Origin: Lujinxingia vulgaris
GTDB taxonomy: Bacteria; Myxococcota_A; Bradymonadia; Bradymonadales; Bradymonadaceae
NCBI RefSeq assembly: GCF_007997005.1
Contig: NZ_VOSL01000143.1
Coordinates: 1-64,000, forward strand
DNA length: 64,000 bases
Direction of reading: 5' to 3'
Both the position numbers and the translations under genes were made by a program. Shown one piece after another: positions 43,164 through 51,436 of the stretch; the first letter of the stretch is position 1; each line of letters begins with the position of its first letter. Below the pieces are notes generated by a model. It saw only the letters and a program-made list of their open reading frames with translations, had not been told where the DNA came from and made no database searches.

Positions 43164-44741
43164 ATGTCTTATGAAAGCTTCGTCGGCCGTCGCTACCTGA
43201 TGGCCAAACAGCGCAGCCGCGTCGTCTCGATCATTACCCTGATCGCGGTGAGCGGCGTGGCGCTGGGCGTGACGGCGCTGATCGTCGTGCTCAGCGTGAT
43301 GGGCGGTTTTCGCGCCGACCTCACCAGCAAAATTCTGGGGGCGAAGGCCCACGTGGTCATTCAGCAGCCGGACTTCGGCCCGCTCGATGACGCCAACGCC
43401 GTGGCCGACCGCGCCCTGGAGGTCGAGGGCGTCGTTGGCGCCTCGCCCTTCATCGAGAGCGAGGTGATGGTCTCCTCGCCGACTAACTTAAGTGGCGTGG
43501 TGCTACGCGGCATCGACGTCGATCGGGTGGGTACGGTCACCGATCTTCTGGAGAACCTGGAGAAGGGCGAGCTCGCCAACCTGAGTGACTCCCGCGCGAT
43601 GATGGAGCGCATCGAGAAGGAGCGCGACGAAGAGCTGGAGGTGTTGCTCGACCGCCTCGATAAGGAAAGCCAGGAACTGCGCGAGAGCATCGACGCGAAG
43701 CGCGGGGCTACGGGCGTCAGCGACGATTTTATGCCGGCGCCCGATGAGGACCTGCCGCCGCTGATCGACCTCGATGATGGGAGTGGCGAAGGCTCGCCGG
43801 ACGTCGCCGGGGAAGACGAGGGTTTTATGCCTCCGCTCTTTGACGATAGCGGCGCCGGGGGGTGGGATCTTCCGCCTCTGCCCGGTGAAGAGGGCGATGA
43901 GGCCGACGCGGGGATGCCCGCCATCGTCGGTGAGGCGCCCGAGGGTGAGGGACGGCTTCCGGGGCTGATCATCGGCACCGAGCTTGCGACCTCGCTGCAG
44001 GTGCGTCTGGGCGATGAGGTCAACGTGGTCACGCCGCGTGGTGAGATGGGGCCTTCGGGGCCGATCCCGCGTAGCCGGCCATTTCGTATCGTCGGTGTGT
44101 TTTACAGCGGGATGTACGAGTACGACGCCAACGCCGCGTTCACCTCGCTCGATGACGCTGCGCGCCTGCTCGACTTTGAAGGGGCCACCGGCGTGGAGCT
44201 TCGCACCGCCGATGTGGAGGAGGTCCTGGCGGTCGGTGAGCGGCTGCGTGAGATCTTCGCGCCAGAGCTGCGCGTGATGGACTGGCAGCAGATGAACAGC
44301 AGCCTCTTCTTTGCGCTGAAGCTCGAGAAGATCGCGATGTTCCTGGTGCTGATCTTCATCATCCTGGTCGCGAGCTTCAGCATCGTCGCGATGCTGATCA
44401 TGATCGTCATCGAGAAGGCTCGCGAGATCGCCATCCTCAAGTCGATGGGGGCGAGCGACGGCGGCATCATGCGGGTCTTCATGTTTCAGGGGGTGGTGAT
44501 TGGCGCCGTGGGCGCAGCGGCCGGGCTGGGGATGGGGCTGCTGATCTGCTACCTGCTCCAGACGGTGGGGCTGCCGCTGGACTCCGAGGTTTATTATATC
44601 TCGACCCTTCCGGTTGAGGTCGATCGCCTGGAGGTTGTGGCGGTGGTGTTGAGCACCATCCTCATCAGCTTCCTGGCCACATTGTATCCATCGTACCAGG
44701 CCGCGAAGATGCGACCGGTAGAGGGGCTTCGTTATGACTGA
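43164..44741 (+). CDS. LolC/LolE-type lipoprotein-releasing permease with acidic insertion
   Basis: Inner-membrane subunit of the ABC machinery that extracts lipoproteins toward the outer membrane, 525 aa. TM1 (VVSIITLIAVSGVALGVTALIVVLSVMGGF) and three C-terminal helices (FLVLIFIILVASFSIVAMLIMIVIEKAREIAILKSMGAS, GVVIGAVGAAAGLGMGLLICYLL, VVAVVLSTILISFLATLYPSYQAAKM) are family-typical. E. coli LolE is about 415 aa; the excess is an acidic periplasmic insertion, residues about 140-262, with repeated PPLIDLDD, PPLFDDSG and PPLPGEEG segments. Start ATG 43164 (MSYESFVGRRYLMAKQRSR). Overlaps lolD by 8 nt. Confidence 0.9.
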   Translation: MSYESFVGRRYLMAKQRSRVVSIITLIAVSGVALGVTALIVVLSVMGGFRADLTSKILGAKAHVVIQQPDFGPLDDANAVADRALEVEGVVGASPFIESEVMVSSPTNLSGVVLRGIDVDRVGTVTDLLENLEKGELANLSDSRAMMERIEKERDEELEVLLDRLDKESQELRESIDAKRGATGVSDDFMPAPDEDLPPLIDLDDGSGEGSPDVAGEDEGFMPPLFDDSGAGGWDLPPLPGEEGDEADAGMPAIVGEAPEGEGRLPGLIIGTELATSLQVRLGDEVNVVTPRGEMGPSGPIPRSRPFRIVGVFYSGMYEYDANAAFTSLDDAARLLDFEGATGVELRTADVEEVLAVGERLREIFAPELRVMDWQQMNSSLFFALKLEKIAMFLVLIFIILVASFSIVAMLIMIVIEKAREIAILKSMGASDGGIMRVFMFQGVVIGAVGAAAGLGMGLLICYLLQTVGLPLDSEVYYISTLPVEVDRLEVVAVVLSTILISFLATLYPSYQAAKMRPVEGLRYD

Positions 44742-45573
44742 GTCGACGACCACCACACCGCTGATCGAGCTGAAAAACATCAGCCGTCGCTTTGAGCATC
44801 GCGGCCAGCAGCTCGACGTGCTCCGGGACTTGAACTTTCGGATCTTTCCGGGCGACCAGGTCGCGATCATGGGGCCGAGCGGCGCCGGCAAGAGCACGCT
44901 TTTGCAGCTTCTGGGCACGCTGGATGCGCCGACCTCCGGGACGATGCTCTTTGATGGGGAGGATGTGTTTGCGCGCAACTCCAGCGGGCTTGCGCGCTTT
45001 CGCAACGAGCAGGTCGGCTTTGTGTTTCAGTTTCATCACCTGCTGCCCGAGTTCACGGCGCTGGAGAATGTGATGATGCCCGGGCTCATCGGGCGGATGC
45101 GCAAGGGGGAGGCCGAAGCGCGGGCAATGGAGTTGTTGGAGAAGGTGGGGCTCAAAGATCGCGTGCAGCATCAGCCCGGAGAGCTCTCCGGCGGGGAGCA
45201 GCAGCGTGTGGCGATTGCCCGGGCACTCTTCAAGAAGCCCCGGTTGCTGCTGGCCGACGAGCCCACCGGCAACCTTGACCTTAAGACGGGCGCTGGGATA
45301 CACGCCGTGCTGCGTGAGCTCAATGAGAGCACCGGCGTTACCGTGGTGGTGGTCACCCACGATCCGAACCTGGCCGAGACCATGCCCATCCGTGTCCTGG
45401 TGGACCAGGGGCAGCTCATCCCTCAGATACCGGGAGATGGTCGGCTCAAAGGGCGTGTCTCCGATGAGCTGATCGATCAGACGCCCCGAGACCCGCGCCA
45501 GGTTGCGGTCGTGGCGGGCGCATCCGGCGGTGCCGACGGCGTCGCTTCTTCTGCACCGACGCCGCACGCGTAA
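44734..45573 (+). CDS. lolD: LolD-type ABC ATPase
   Basis: ATP-hydrolysing subunit of the lipoprotein-release transporter, 279 aa. Walker A GPSGAGKSTLLQ, Q-loop FVFQFHHLLPEFTALENVM, signature LSGGEQQRVAIARAL, Walker B LLLADEPTGNLD, H-loop VVVVTHD. The FQFHHLLPEFTA segment is a LolD hallmark. A C-terminal tail of about 50 residues (from about residue 230) is Pro/Ala-rich and longer than E. coli LolD (233 aa). It begins inside the permease gene and bamA begins about 40 nt after it. Confidence 0.93.
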   Translation: MTESTTTTPLIELKNISRRFEHRGQQLDVLRDLNFRIFPGDQVAIMGPSGAGKSTLLQLLGTLDAPTSGTMLFDGEDVFARNSSGLARFRNEQVGFVFQFHHLLPEFTALENVMMPGLIGRMRKGEAEARAMELLEKVGLKDRVQHQPGELSGGEQQRVAIARALFKKPRLLLADEPTGNLDLKTGAGIHAVLRELNESTGVTVVVVTHDPNLAETMPIRVLVDQGQLIPQIPGDGRLKGRVSDELIDQTPRDPRQVAVVAGASGGADGVASSAPTPHA

Positions 45574-45614
45574 CGATGCGCGCCCACTTTGAAATGCTCT
45601 CAGGAACAGATGTG

Positions 45615-48098
45615 ATGGTTGATGGAAAGGTAAGGGCCGCGCTGTTGCTCGGCGCGCTTGTGGCGCTGCTCGGGATGCCGACGGCGCTGCATGCCCAGGG
45701 GATGCCGCAGCTGGAGCGCCCCGAGATTCTGGAGCGCGCGCCGGTGGCTCCCCGCCAGAGTGCGCCGCTGCCCGGTGGCGAGGCCGCGACCGAGGGGCAG
45801 AACATCGCCGAGGTGCGGGTTCAGGGAAACCGCCGCGTCGAGGCGGCCTCGATTCTGGATCGGGCGCGCCTTCGCGCCGGCATGGCCCTCTCCCGCGAGC
45901 AGGTCAGCGAGGATATTCGACGTATCTTTGCGCTCGGCTATTTCGATGATGTGCAGGTCGACGCGACCACCACCGATGAAGGCGTCGTGGTGACCTTCCT
46001 TGTGGAGGAGAAGCCGGCGATTGATGCCATCCGCTACCGCGGCAACGACGCGGTGAGCACCGACGATATCGAAGAGGTCGTGGAGCTGCAGCGCTTCGCC
46101 ATCGCAAACTTCGCCGACATCAACCGCAGCGCCACCGCCATTCAGGAACTCTACCGCGAGAAGGGCCACTACCTGGCCGAGGTCGACTACGAGATCGAGA
46201 GCGTGGAGGGGCGCGACGATCTGGCCGTGGTCACCTTTGAGATCCGCGAGTACTCGAAGGTGCGCGTCAAGCGTGTGACGCTGCTGGGTAACGCCGCCAT
46301 TGAGGATGATGAACTCAAAAACATTATGGCCACCCGTGAGGGGCATTGGCTGTCGTTTTTGACCAAATTTGGCAACTTCCGCGAGCAGGACTTCCAGGAC
46401 GATCTGCAGCGTCTGGTGCTCTATTATTATCAGAAGGGATATCTGCAGGTGCAGGTCGACGAGCCCACGATTCGGCTCTCTCGCGATAAGCGGGATCTCT
46501 ACCTGACGATCCGCATCGATGAGGGCGTCCAGCACTTCCTCAACGAGGTCACCATTCAAGGGGACCTGCTCGCGGACGAAGAGCAGCTTCGCGAGATGAT
46601 TGAGATCGAGCCCGGCGACGTGATGGGCTGGGGCGAGATGCAGATGGGCATCCAGCGCATCCAGCGATTTTATCAGGACGTCGGGTATGCCAACGCGCGT
46701 GTGCTGCCGCAGCCGATTCCCACGCAGGAAGATCCCTCGCGGGTGAACCTGGCGCTAACGATCACGCAGGGGCCGCTGGTCTCCATCGGTCGCATTGAGG
46801 TGGTGGGCAACGTCAAGACTCGCGATAAGGTCGTGCGTCGGGAGCTCGTGATTGAGGAAGGGGAGCTCTATTCGGCCAGCGCCATCGAGCAGTCGCGAGC
46901 GCGCGTGGAGCGCCTGGGCTACTTTGAGCAGGTCACCGTGACCAGCCAGCCTACCTCCTCGCCGGATGTTGTGGATCTGCGTATTGAGATCAAAGAGCGC
47001 CCCACCGGGACCTTCCAGATCGGCGCGGGCCTCTCCAGCCAGGAGAGCTTCATCTTCCAGGGGCAGGTCTCGCAGGAGAACCTGCTGGGGCGCGGGCAGT
47101 CGCTGGCGTTGAGCATTCAGGCGTCGGGGATTCGGCGTCTCTTTAACCTGCGCTTCTCCGAGCCCTGGCTGCTGGGTAGCCGCTGGCAGTTTGCGGTCGA
47201 CCTTTATAACTTCGATTACCTCTACCAGGACTTCTCGCGCATCTCGACGGGGGGGAACCTGACCTTTGGCTACCCGCTGGGTGAGCTGCTGGGGCTGGAG
47301 ATCGGCGACGCGCTCTCTACCTCGCTGACCTACAAACTCGAAGACGTGCAAGTGGAGCCCGGGGGCTATTCGGGCACTAACGTGCAGCCGGCGTCACCGC
47401 TGTTTACCGGCGGGTTGACCAGCAGCGTGCGTCTGGGGGCGTATCTGGACACGCGTGATAACCGCATCTTCCCCAAACGCGGGATGTACCACTCGGCGCG
47501 CGTGGAGGTTGCCGATGGCACGCTGACGGCCAGTGAGAACGAGTTCATCAAGTATGACCTGGATGCGCGCTTCTACTTCCCGCTCTTCTGGAACATGGTG
47601 CTGCGCCTCAACGGGAACCTGGGCTTTGTGACGAGCACCTCGGCAGACCGCCCGGTGCCGATCTTCGAGCGCTATTTTGCCGGTGGGCCCGACACCATCC
47701 GCGGTTTTGACCGCTACACGCTGGGGCCGAGCCGTCGGGTTCCGTCGTCGAGCGGCGACCCCTCCGGCGGGCTCAGTGAGTTCCATTACGGAGGCAACAA
47801 GCGCCTGGTGCTGACGGCCGAGGTGGAGTTTCCGATCATCGCCGCGGGCAATGTGACCGGGGTGGTCTTCACCGATGTGGGGAATGCATTTGATGACGGC
47901 ACCCCTTTCACCCTCAAGCTCGACCTGATGAGTGATGACGCCAACCGCTACGCCGACGCGCTGCGCACCACGGTGGGCTTCGGGGTGCGCTGGTTCAGCC
48001 CCATCGGGCCGCTGCGCTTTGAATGGGGTGTGCCCCTGCAGCGTCTGTCTGGCGAGAAGCCGCTGGTGTTTGATTTCAGCATTCAGAACGCATTTTAA
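45615..48098 (+). CDS. bamA: BamA outer-membrane protein assembly factor
   Basis: Omp85 insertase that folds beta-barrels into the outer membrane, 827 aa. Start ATG 45615 (MVDGKVRAALLLGALVALL...LHAQ) gives a normal signal peptide, with AGGA 9 nt upstream; ATG 45576 lacks a ribosome binding site. Five POTRA domains occupy residues about 60-405 (first AEVRVQGNRRVEAASIL, last SIGRIEVVGNVKTRDKVVRREL). The barrel follows (GTFQIGAGLSSQESF onward), with the conserved loop-6 motif IRGFDRY and a C-terminal Phe (FSIQNAF), the outer-membrane targeting signal. Between lolD and ompH in an envelope operon. Confidence 0.97.
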   Translation: MVDGKVRAALLLGALVALLGMPTALHAQGMPQLERPEILERAPVAPRQSAPLPGGEAATEGQNIAEVRVQGNRRVEAASILDRARLRAGMALSREQVSEDIRRIFALGYFDDVQVDATTTDEGVVVTFLVEEKPAIDAIRYRGNDAVSTDDIEEVVELQRFAIANFADINRSATAIQELYREKGHYLAEVDYEIESVEGRDDLAVVTFEIREYSKVRVKRVTLLGNAAIEDDELKNIMATREGHWLSFLTKFGNFREQDFQDDLQRLVLYYYQKGYLQVQVDEPTIRLSRDKRDLYLTIRIDEGVQHFLNEVTIQGDLLADEEQLREMIEIEPGDVMGWGEMQMGIQRIQRFYQDVGYANARVLPQPIPTQEDPSRVNLALTITQGPLVSIGRIEVVGNVKTRDKVVRRELVIEEGELYSASAIEQSRARVERLGYFEQVTVTSQPTSSPDVVDLRIEIKERPTGTFQIGAGLSSQESFIFQGQVSQENLLGRGQSLALSIQASGIRRLFNLRFSEPWLLGSRWQFAVDLYNFDYLYQDFSRISTGGNLTFGYPLGELLGLEIGDALSTSLTYKLEDVQVEPGGYSGTNVQPASPLFTGGLTSSVRLGAYLDTRDNRIFPKRGMYHSARVEVADGTLTASENEFIKYDLDARFYFPLFWNMVLRLNGNLGFVTSTSADRPVPIFERYFAGGPDTIRGFDRYTLGPSRRVPSSSGDPSGGLSEFHYGGNKRLVLTAEVEFPIIAAGNVTGVVFTDVGNAFDDGTPFTLKLDLMSDDANRYADALRTTVGFGVRWFSPIGPLRFEWGVPLQRLSGEKPLVFDFSIQNAF

Positions 48099-48104
48099 GT
48101 TGAG

Positions 48105-48139
48105 GCGGCCCGGCGGGGATCCCCCCGCGAGCGGGCCGC
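48105..48139 (+). other. Nested hairpin between bamA and ompH
   Basis: Outer stem GCGGCCCG / CGGGCCGC encloses an inner stem GCGGGG / CCCCGC, the total covering 48105-48139, just after the bamA stop. No T-tract. It may set differential expression of bamA and ompH by RNA processing or partial termination. Confidence 0.45.
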
Positions 48140-48167
48140 TGAGTGATCCGAAACGAAGGGAGACGTC

Positions 48168-48719
48168 ATGAGCAGCAAGCAACTGAGCAAGTCGATGGGC
48201 CGCCTGATGGTGGCGTTGATGATGGCCGCCGCCGTGATCCTCGGGGGGCTGTCGACGGCCAGCGCCCAGGACGTGAAGATCGGCTATGTCGATATGCAGG
48301 AAGCGCTCAACTCCATTGAGGAAGGCAAGCGCGTGAAAGCGCGCCTGGAGCGGGAGTTCCAGCAGCGCCAGGAGCGCCTCGACACGAAGCAGAACGAGGT
48401 TCTGGAGATGCGTCAGGAGCTTGAGCAGCAGGCCATGATGCTCTCGGAAGAGGCGCGTCAGGAGCGCGTGATGGCGCTTCAGGGCCGTATGCAGGAGCTG
48501 CAGGAGCTCTACCTGCAGCTTCAGAACGAGCTCGCGCAGCAGGAGGCCGAGGCCACCAAGGGCATCTTCGATAAGATGCGCGCGATCATCCGCACGATGG
48601 CCCGCGAACAGAACTACACGCTGATTCTGGAGCGCACCGAGTCGTCGGTGCTCTACGCGGCCGACGGGATGAACCTGACCGACGAGCTTGTGCGACGCTA
48701 CAACGCCGCTCACCAGTAA
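48168..48719 (+). CDS. OmpH/Skp periplasmic chaperone
   Basis: Small periplasmic chaperone for outer-membrane proteins, 183 aa. A signal sequence (VALMMAAAVILGGLSTASAQ) is followed by KIGYVDMQEALNSIEEGKRV, then a long coiled-coil (residues about 58-130, QRQERLDTKQNEVLEMRQELEQQ) and a closing segment NYTLILERTESSVLYA typical of Skp. Length about 160-180 is usual. It follows bamA after 69 bp, the arrangement of Gram-negative bamA-skp loci, and would deliver substrates to it. Confidence 0.95.
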   Translation: MSSKQLSKSMGRLMVALMMAAAVILGGLSTASAQDVKIGYVDMQEALNSIEEGKRVKARLEREFQQRQERLDTKQNEVLEMRQELEQQAMMLSEEARQERVMALQGRMQELQELYLQLQNELAQQEAEATKGIFDKMRAIIRTMAREQNYTLILERTESSVLYAADGMNLTDELVRRYNAAHQ

Positions 48720-48775
48720 GTGAGCGCCCACGGCCTCGTCGGCCCATCGGCACTGGCGAGGCGGCGAGGACGATG

Positions 48776-50692
48776 ATGCGAGCCCACCGCTACACTGCAT
48801 TGATTCTGGGCCTGGCGCTGTGCGCGTCGGGCTGTGATGTCGAGAGCAAGGTGCGCTCGTTGATGGGCAAGAGCGAAGACGAGCGGGTGATCCCGGCCGA
48901 GGAGCGCCAGCAGACCACCGAACTTCGCGAGACGGAGCCCAATGACAGCGCGGCGCAGGCCACGGCGATCGCGCTGGGCGTCGATATGCGCCCGACCCAC
49001 GGGGCGATTGAGCCCGCTGAAGACGTGGACTGGTACGTGGTGCAGCCCCCGGCCGGGGCGACGTGGCTGGTGGATGTGAGCGTGACCCCCGCTGGCGAGT
49101 CGTTGGACGCGGCAATCTATGTCGAGGTGGAGGGGGAGGGCGACTTTCCGGAGCTGCTCTACCAGGTGGCGGGGCCTGGTGAGGCGGAGACGGTGCCGAT
49201 GATGTCGGTGCCGGCCGAGGGGCGTCGCTTTTTTGTGAGCGGTGCCGACGGCAGCACCGGAGCGTACCGCGTGGATGTGAGCCGAAGGTTGAGCGCCGGC
49301 GCCGTCGAGGTGGAGCCCAACGACTTTGCCCACATCGCCTCGCCGCTCGCGGTGCCCGGTGAAGTCCAGGGGGTGTATGACCGCCCCCAGGACCGCGACA
49401 TTTACTTTGTAAAAACCGACGATCTCGACCCGAGCAAGGTGTATTCGCTGGAGGTCAGCTCGGTGCCCGGGATCTCGCAGACGTTGCGTATTTACGGGGC
49501 GCCGCAGCTGGAGGCGGCGCTGCTGGAGCTGGTGGTCGCCGAAGATCGGCCGGCGATCATCCCCAACATCGCGCTGGCCAGTGGCGCGCAGGGCCTGTGG
49601 TTTGTGCTCACGGCCGGGGAGGCCTACGACCGCCAGCGCGGCTACAGGCTTCGTGTGATCGAGCACCCGCCGGAGCCGGAGTTTGTGGTGGAGCGCGAGC
49701 CCAACGACAGCAGCGCCGGGGCGCAGATCATCGACTTTGAGGATGTCGTGCGAGCGTACCTGCACGCCCCGGGCGATGTGGATCGTTACCGCTTTGTGAT
49801 CGAGGCGCCCGAGGAGGACGAGGTCGAGTACGTGCTCGATGCGAGCGCGCCGGACGCCGGCGATGAGGAAATGCCGGAGCTTGAGGCCGACCCCTGGGCG
49901 GCGGTACCCGAGAAGGAGGCGCCGGAGGTTGTGGCGCAGCTCAACCTCAACCCTCTCAAAGAAGATCATCGTCTCGCGCTTCGCTGGATCCCCGACGTGG
50001 AGAGTGGGGAGCGAGAGTTTTCGCTGGAGGCCGAGGAGCCCCGCGAGTCGCTGACGGTGTGCAATCATGTGCTCGGCCCGGGAGCGTATGACGTGGAGGT
50101 GCGGGCGGTCGAGTCCAACTTCAGCCTGGTGAACCGCTCCTACGACTATGAGCTGCGGCTGCGTAACGTCGCCAAAACCCCCGGGCTGGAGATCGAGCCG
50201 AACGATGCGCCGGAGGCGTCGGATCGCCTGGTGGAAGCGGCCGCGCGCGTGGGCTTTGTCTCCACCGAGGGCGATGTGGACTACTACGCGTTTCTGGTCG
50301 GCCCGGCAGAGACGGACGCCCCGGTTGAGAACCTTGAAGAGGGGGCGCGCAGTGATGAGGATGCCGCCGCGAATCAGGCCGCCCCGGAGGCGACCGAGCC
50401 CGGAGCGATCGCCGAAGACGATCCCGGCGCCGCCGCGCCGACCGGGGATTCGCTCGGCTGGCAGCCGCCGGAGACGGAGCCCGTGCGCGTGCGGCTGAAG
50501 GCCAATCGCCTCAACCTGCGTTTTGAACTTCTCGATGACGAACGCGCCCGTGTCGCCCAGGTCAATCGTGCCGGTCCCGGCGCCGATGAAGAGTTAACGA
50601 TTGACTTGCCCCATGGGCTCTACTATCTGGCCGTCAGCGCAAGCGGAGGCTCTTCCTGTGAGCCTTATGAGGTTACGGTGGAGCGGCCCTGA
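48776..50692 (+). CDS. PPC-repeat lipoprotein
   Basis: Predicted lipoprotein of 638 aa (signal ending LALCASGC). Four copies of a pre-peptidase C-terminal-like beta domain are visible by their opening motif: ETEPNDS, EVEPNDF, EREPNDS and EIEPNDA, each followed by a DVDWY, RDIYF, DVDRYRF or DVDYYAF strand. An acidic Ala/Glu stretch (residues about 530-570) lies before the last part, and the protein ends SSCEPYEVTVERP. PPC-like domains usually sit on secreted proteases, but no protease domain is here, so it may be a structural or binding lipoprotein. ATG 48773 and 48776 both possible; 48776 has better spacing from GAGGA. Envelope-operon member after ompH. Confidence 0.82.
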   Translation: MRAHRYTALILGLALCASGCDVESKVRSLMGKSEDERVIPAEERQQTTELRETEPNDSAAQATAIALGVDMRPTHGAIEPAEDVDWYVVQPPAGATWLVDVSVTPAGESLDAAIYVEVEGEGDFPELLYQVAGPGEAETVPMMSVPAEGRRFFVSGADGSTGAYRVDVSRRLSAGAVEVEPNDFAHIASPLAVPGEVQGVYDRPQDRDIYFVKTDDLDPSKVYSLEVSSVPGISQTLRIYGAPQLEAALLELVVAEDRPAIIPNIALASGAQGLWFVLTAGEAYDRQRGYRLRVIEHPPEPEFVVEREPNDSSAGAQIIDFEDVVRAYLHAPGDVDRYRFVIEAPEEDEVEYVLDASAPDAGDEEMPELEADPWAAVPEKEAPEVVAQLNLNPLKEDHRLALRWIPDVESGEREFSLEAEEPRESLTVCNHVLGPGAYDVEVRAVESNFSLVNRSYDYELRLRNVAKTPGLEIEPNDAPEASDRLVEAAARVGFVSTEGDVDYYAFLVGPAETDAPVENLEEGARSDEDAAANQAAPEATEPGAIAEDDPGAAAPTGDSLGWQPPETEPVRVRLKANRLNLRFELLDDERARVAQVNRAGPGADEELTIDLPHGLYYLAVSASGGSSCEPYEVTVERP

Positions 50693-50743
50693 GCCTGTTT
50701 GCGCCTCCACCTTCAACGCGACAAGCGGCAAGCGAGGTCAGGC

Positions 50744-51397
50744 GTGAGCAGTACGAGTCCCATTTTAGTCGGAATTGCCGGGGGCACCGGTTCGGGAAAG
50801 ACCACGGTGGTGCGCCGTATTCTGGAGGCGTTCGACGAGGACGTGATCTGCCTGGATATGGACTCGTATTACCGCGACTTGAGCGAGATGCCCAAAGAGG
50901 AGCGTCGCAAGTTCAACTTCGACCACCCCGACGCCTTTGATACCGAGCTCTTTATTCAGCATCTGCAGGAGCTCTCGGCGGGCAAGGCGGTCAAGAAGCC
51001 TGTGTACAGCTTCGCCGAGTCCGTGCGCACGGCCGATGTGGTGGACGTGGAGCCGGCACCGATCGTGATCGTCGAGGGAATCCTGGTGTTGGCCGATGCG
51101 CGGGTGCGCGATCTTCTGGAGGTGAAGATCTTTGTCGACGCCGACGACGACATCCGTTTCATTCGTCGCCTGGAGCGCGATGTGGCCGAGCGCGGTCGCA
51201 CGCTGGAGTCGGTGATCTCGCAGTATCAGCGCACTGTTCGCCCGATGCACTACAGCTTTGTGGAGCCGAGCAAGCGCTACGCCGATGTGATCATCCCGCG
51301 CGGCGGCAAAAATGACATCGCCATCAACATGGTCGTGGCCGATATCACCTCGAGGCTCACGCATATCAAGGTGCGCAATCAACTCGATCTGATCTGA
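50744..51397 (+). CDS. udk: Uridine kinase
   Basis: Pyrimidine salvage kinase, 217 aa, phosphorylating uridine and cytidine. P-loop GIAGGTGSGKTTVVRRI, CLDMDSYYRD, NFDHPDAFD, PVYSFAESVRT, VIVEGILVLAD, FVDADDDIRFIRRLERDVAERGRT, and a C-terminal HYSFVEPSKRYADVIIPRGG. GTG start at 50744 (MSSTSPILVGIAGG) behind GAGG, giving the usual length. It may be transcribed with the envelope operon. It converges with the kinase gene at 51437; only a 6-bp stem (51409-51428) lies between, so read-through is possible. Confidence 0.95.
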   Translation: MSSTSPILVGIAGGTGSGKTTVVRRILEAFDEDVICLDMDSYYRDLSEMPKEERRKFNFDHPDAFDTELFIQHLQELSAGKAVKKPVYSFAESVRTADVVDVEPAPIVIVEGILVLADARVRDLLEVKIFVDADDDIRFIRRLERDVAERGRTLESVISQYQRTVRPMHYSFVEPSKRYADVIIPRGGKNDIAINMVVADITSRLTHIKVRNQLDLI

Positions 51398-51436
51398 GTT
51401 GCGACATGGGGCGTGCGTGTGAACGCCCGCGCTCCT

